Below the pieces are notes generated by a model that made no database searches, had not been told where the DNA came from, and worked only from the letters and a program-made list of their open reading frames with translations. Below, piece after piece: positions 63,356-64,000 of a DNA stretch of 64,000 nt. Numbering within the stretch: the stretch's first letter is position 1; each line of letters starts with the position of its first letter. The translations under genes and the position numbers were made by a program. Origin of the DNA: Phymorhynchus buccinoides (lineage: Eukaryota > Mollusca > Gastropoda > Neogastropoda > Raphitomidae); contig CM065693.1 of NCBI GenBank assembly GCA_017654935.2, positions 13,436,326 to 13,500,325 on the forward strand, given 5' to 3'.

Positions 63356-63590
63356 AAACATGTCATGAAAGGGGATTGTCAATCAATCAGTCTATAAGTT
63401 TGTTTGTCCAAACTCTCTCTCTCTCTCTCTCTCACACAAAACATGTCATGAAAGGGGATTGTCAATCAATCAGTCTATAAGTTTGTTTGTCCAAACTCTC
63501 TCTCTCTCTCACACAAAACATGTTATGAAAGGGGATTGTCGATCAATCAGTCCATAGGTTTGTTTGTCCAAGCTGGCTCTCTCTATCATA
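62300..63590. repeat. Composite satellite: (CT)n plus 75-80-bp spacer, about 13 copies
   Basis: Spacer 'acatgccatgaaagtggatt', 'gtcgatcaaccagtct' and 'ggtttgtttgtccaagctgg' alternates with CT tracts of very different length (14 to about 80 bp). The long Ser-Leu frames on the plus strand are repeat artefacts. Confidence 0.93.
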
Positions 63591-63898
63591 ATATTACTGA
63601 CAATAATAATGCTGAGGAGTGTTATCCTTTGCTGATTTTATGATTACATGATGTGACTTTTTTCCCCTTGTACTTTAAATTCCCAATTTTCCCCATCCTT
63701 ATCCCCCTCTATGCCCCCTCCCCCCTCCCTTTTGTTCTCATTTCTGCATGTACATATATTATTTAGCTTTCTTGTTAGATTTACTTCATTTTCCCCAGGG
63801 CTGGGTGGAAAAAAGCATGTAACTTGTTTATCTCATGTTCCCTGGTTAAATATAATTTCCTTTTGGTTTTTCTCTCTGTGTATCATTCATAAAAATTA
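63591..63898. other. SLC27 intron (or upstream region), no gene seen
   Basis: C/T-rich patch at 63700-63730; no exon signal recognised. Confidence 0.45.
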
Positions 63899-64000
63899 CT
63901 ACTTGTGGCGGTGCCATAGCCGATGAGGTTTAACAGAGGCGTGGTCACCGCTACAGCTATCTGTATTAATAAAAACAAATCGGGACTTTACTGGTTTCGT
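63899..64000 (+). mobile_element. SINE family D, cut by the window edge
   Basis: Starts 'acttgtggcggtgccatagc' and follows the 39670 copy up to the last base. Confidence 0.75.

Noticed and set aside
62571..63480. Ser-Leu-rich and Arg-Glu-rich frames
   Set aside because: Simple CT/GA repeats read in frame.

Overview
The window looks like nuclear DNA of an animal, most probably a marine lophotrochozoan and likely a gastropod mollusc (inference). The reasons are spliced genes with GT/AG introns and vertebrate-like orthologues (DNA polymerase iota, an SLC27 acyl-CoA synthetase), a DIRS retrotransposon, L2-like and jockey-like LINEs, tRNA-headed SINEs and very many small DNA-transposon relics. 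Three protein genes could be assembled exon by exon, with splice phases that agree at every junction.

Layout. (1) 644-20505, plus strand: a complete 7-exon gene for a 415-residue FAD-dependent oxidoreductase of the GlpA/DAO type, ending in Ser-Arg-Leu. Its introns hold a LINE fragment, nested MITEs, a structurally complete but mutated DIRS element (5827-11790), an L2-like LINE and a 56-bp minisatellite. (2) 20811-26700: repeats only. (3) 26743-41081, minus strand: a complete 9-exon gene for DNA polymerase iota (POLI), about 1030 residues, with both catalytic motifs and two ubiquitin-binding motifs. A THAP-domain pseudogene fragment lies head to head with it at 41445. (4) 41730-52560: repeats, including a U2-snRNA-headed SINE family and a 48-bp satellite. 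(5) 53025-61243, minus strand: the last four exons of an SLC27A2-like very-long-chain acyl-CoA synthetase ending in Ser-Lys-Leu. The 5' part lies beyond the right edge. (6) 61270-64000: satellites and SINEs.

The most unusual signal is that tandem duplications and satellites are repeatedly centred on exon edges. At least nine exon boundaries in the three genes have extra copies of the splice acceptor or donor (or of the stop codon) together with some exon sequence. The extremes are a 38-bp satellite of about 57 copies, each carrying the acceptor and first bases of an SLC27 exon; 12 copies of a POLI exon 7 acceptor; six extra copies of the POLI exon 5 donor; and seven degenerate copies of an SLC27 donor. 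The real exon always sits at one end of the array. This splice-junction satellite pattern is the main candidate for something undescribed.

Function. The first and third genes encode unrelated enzymes whose C-termini match the peroxisomal PTS1 signal (SRL and SKL), so both are probably peroxisomal and act in glycerol-phosphate or lipid metabolism. POLI is a nuclear translesion polymerase. Nothing suggests that the three genes are co-regulated.
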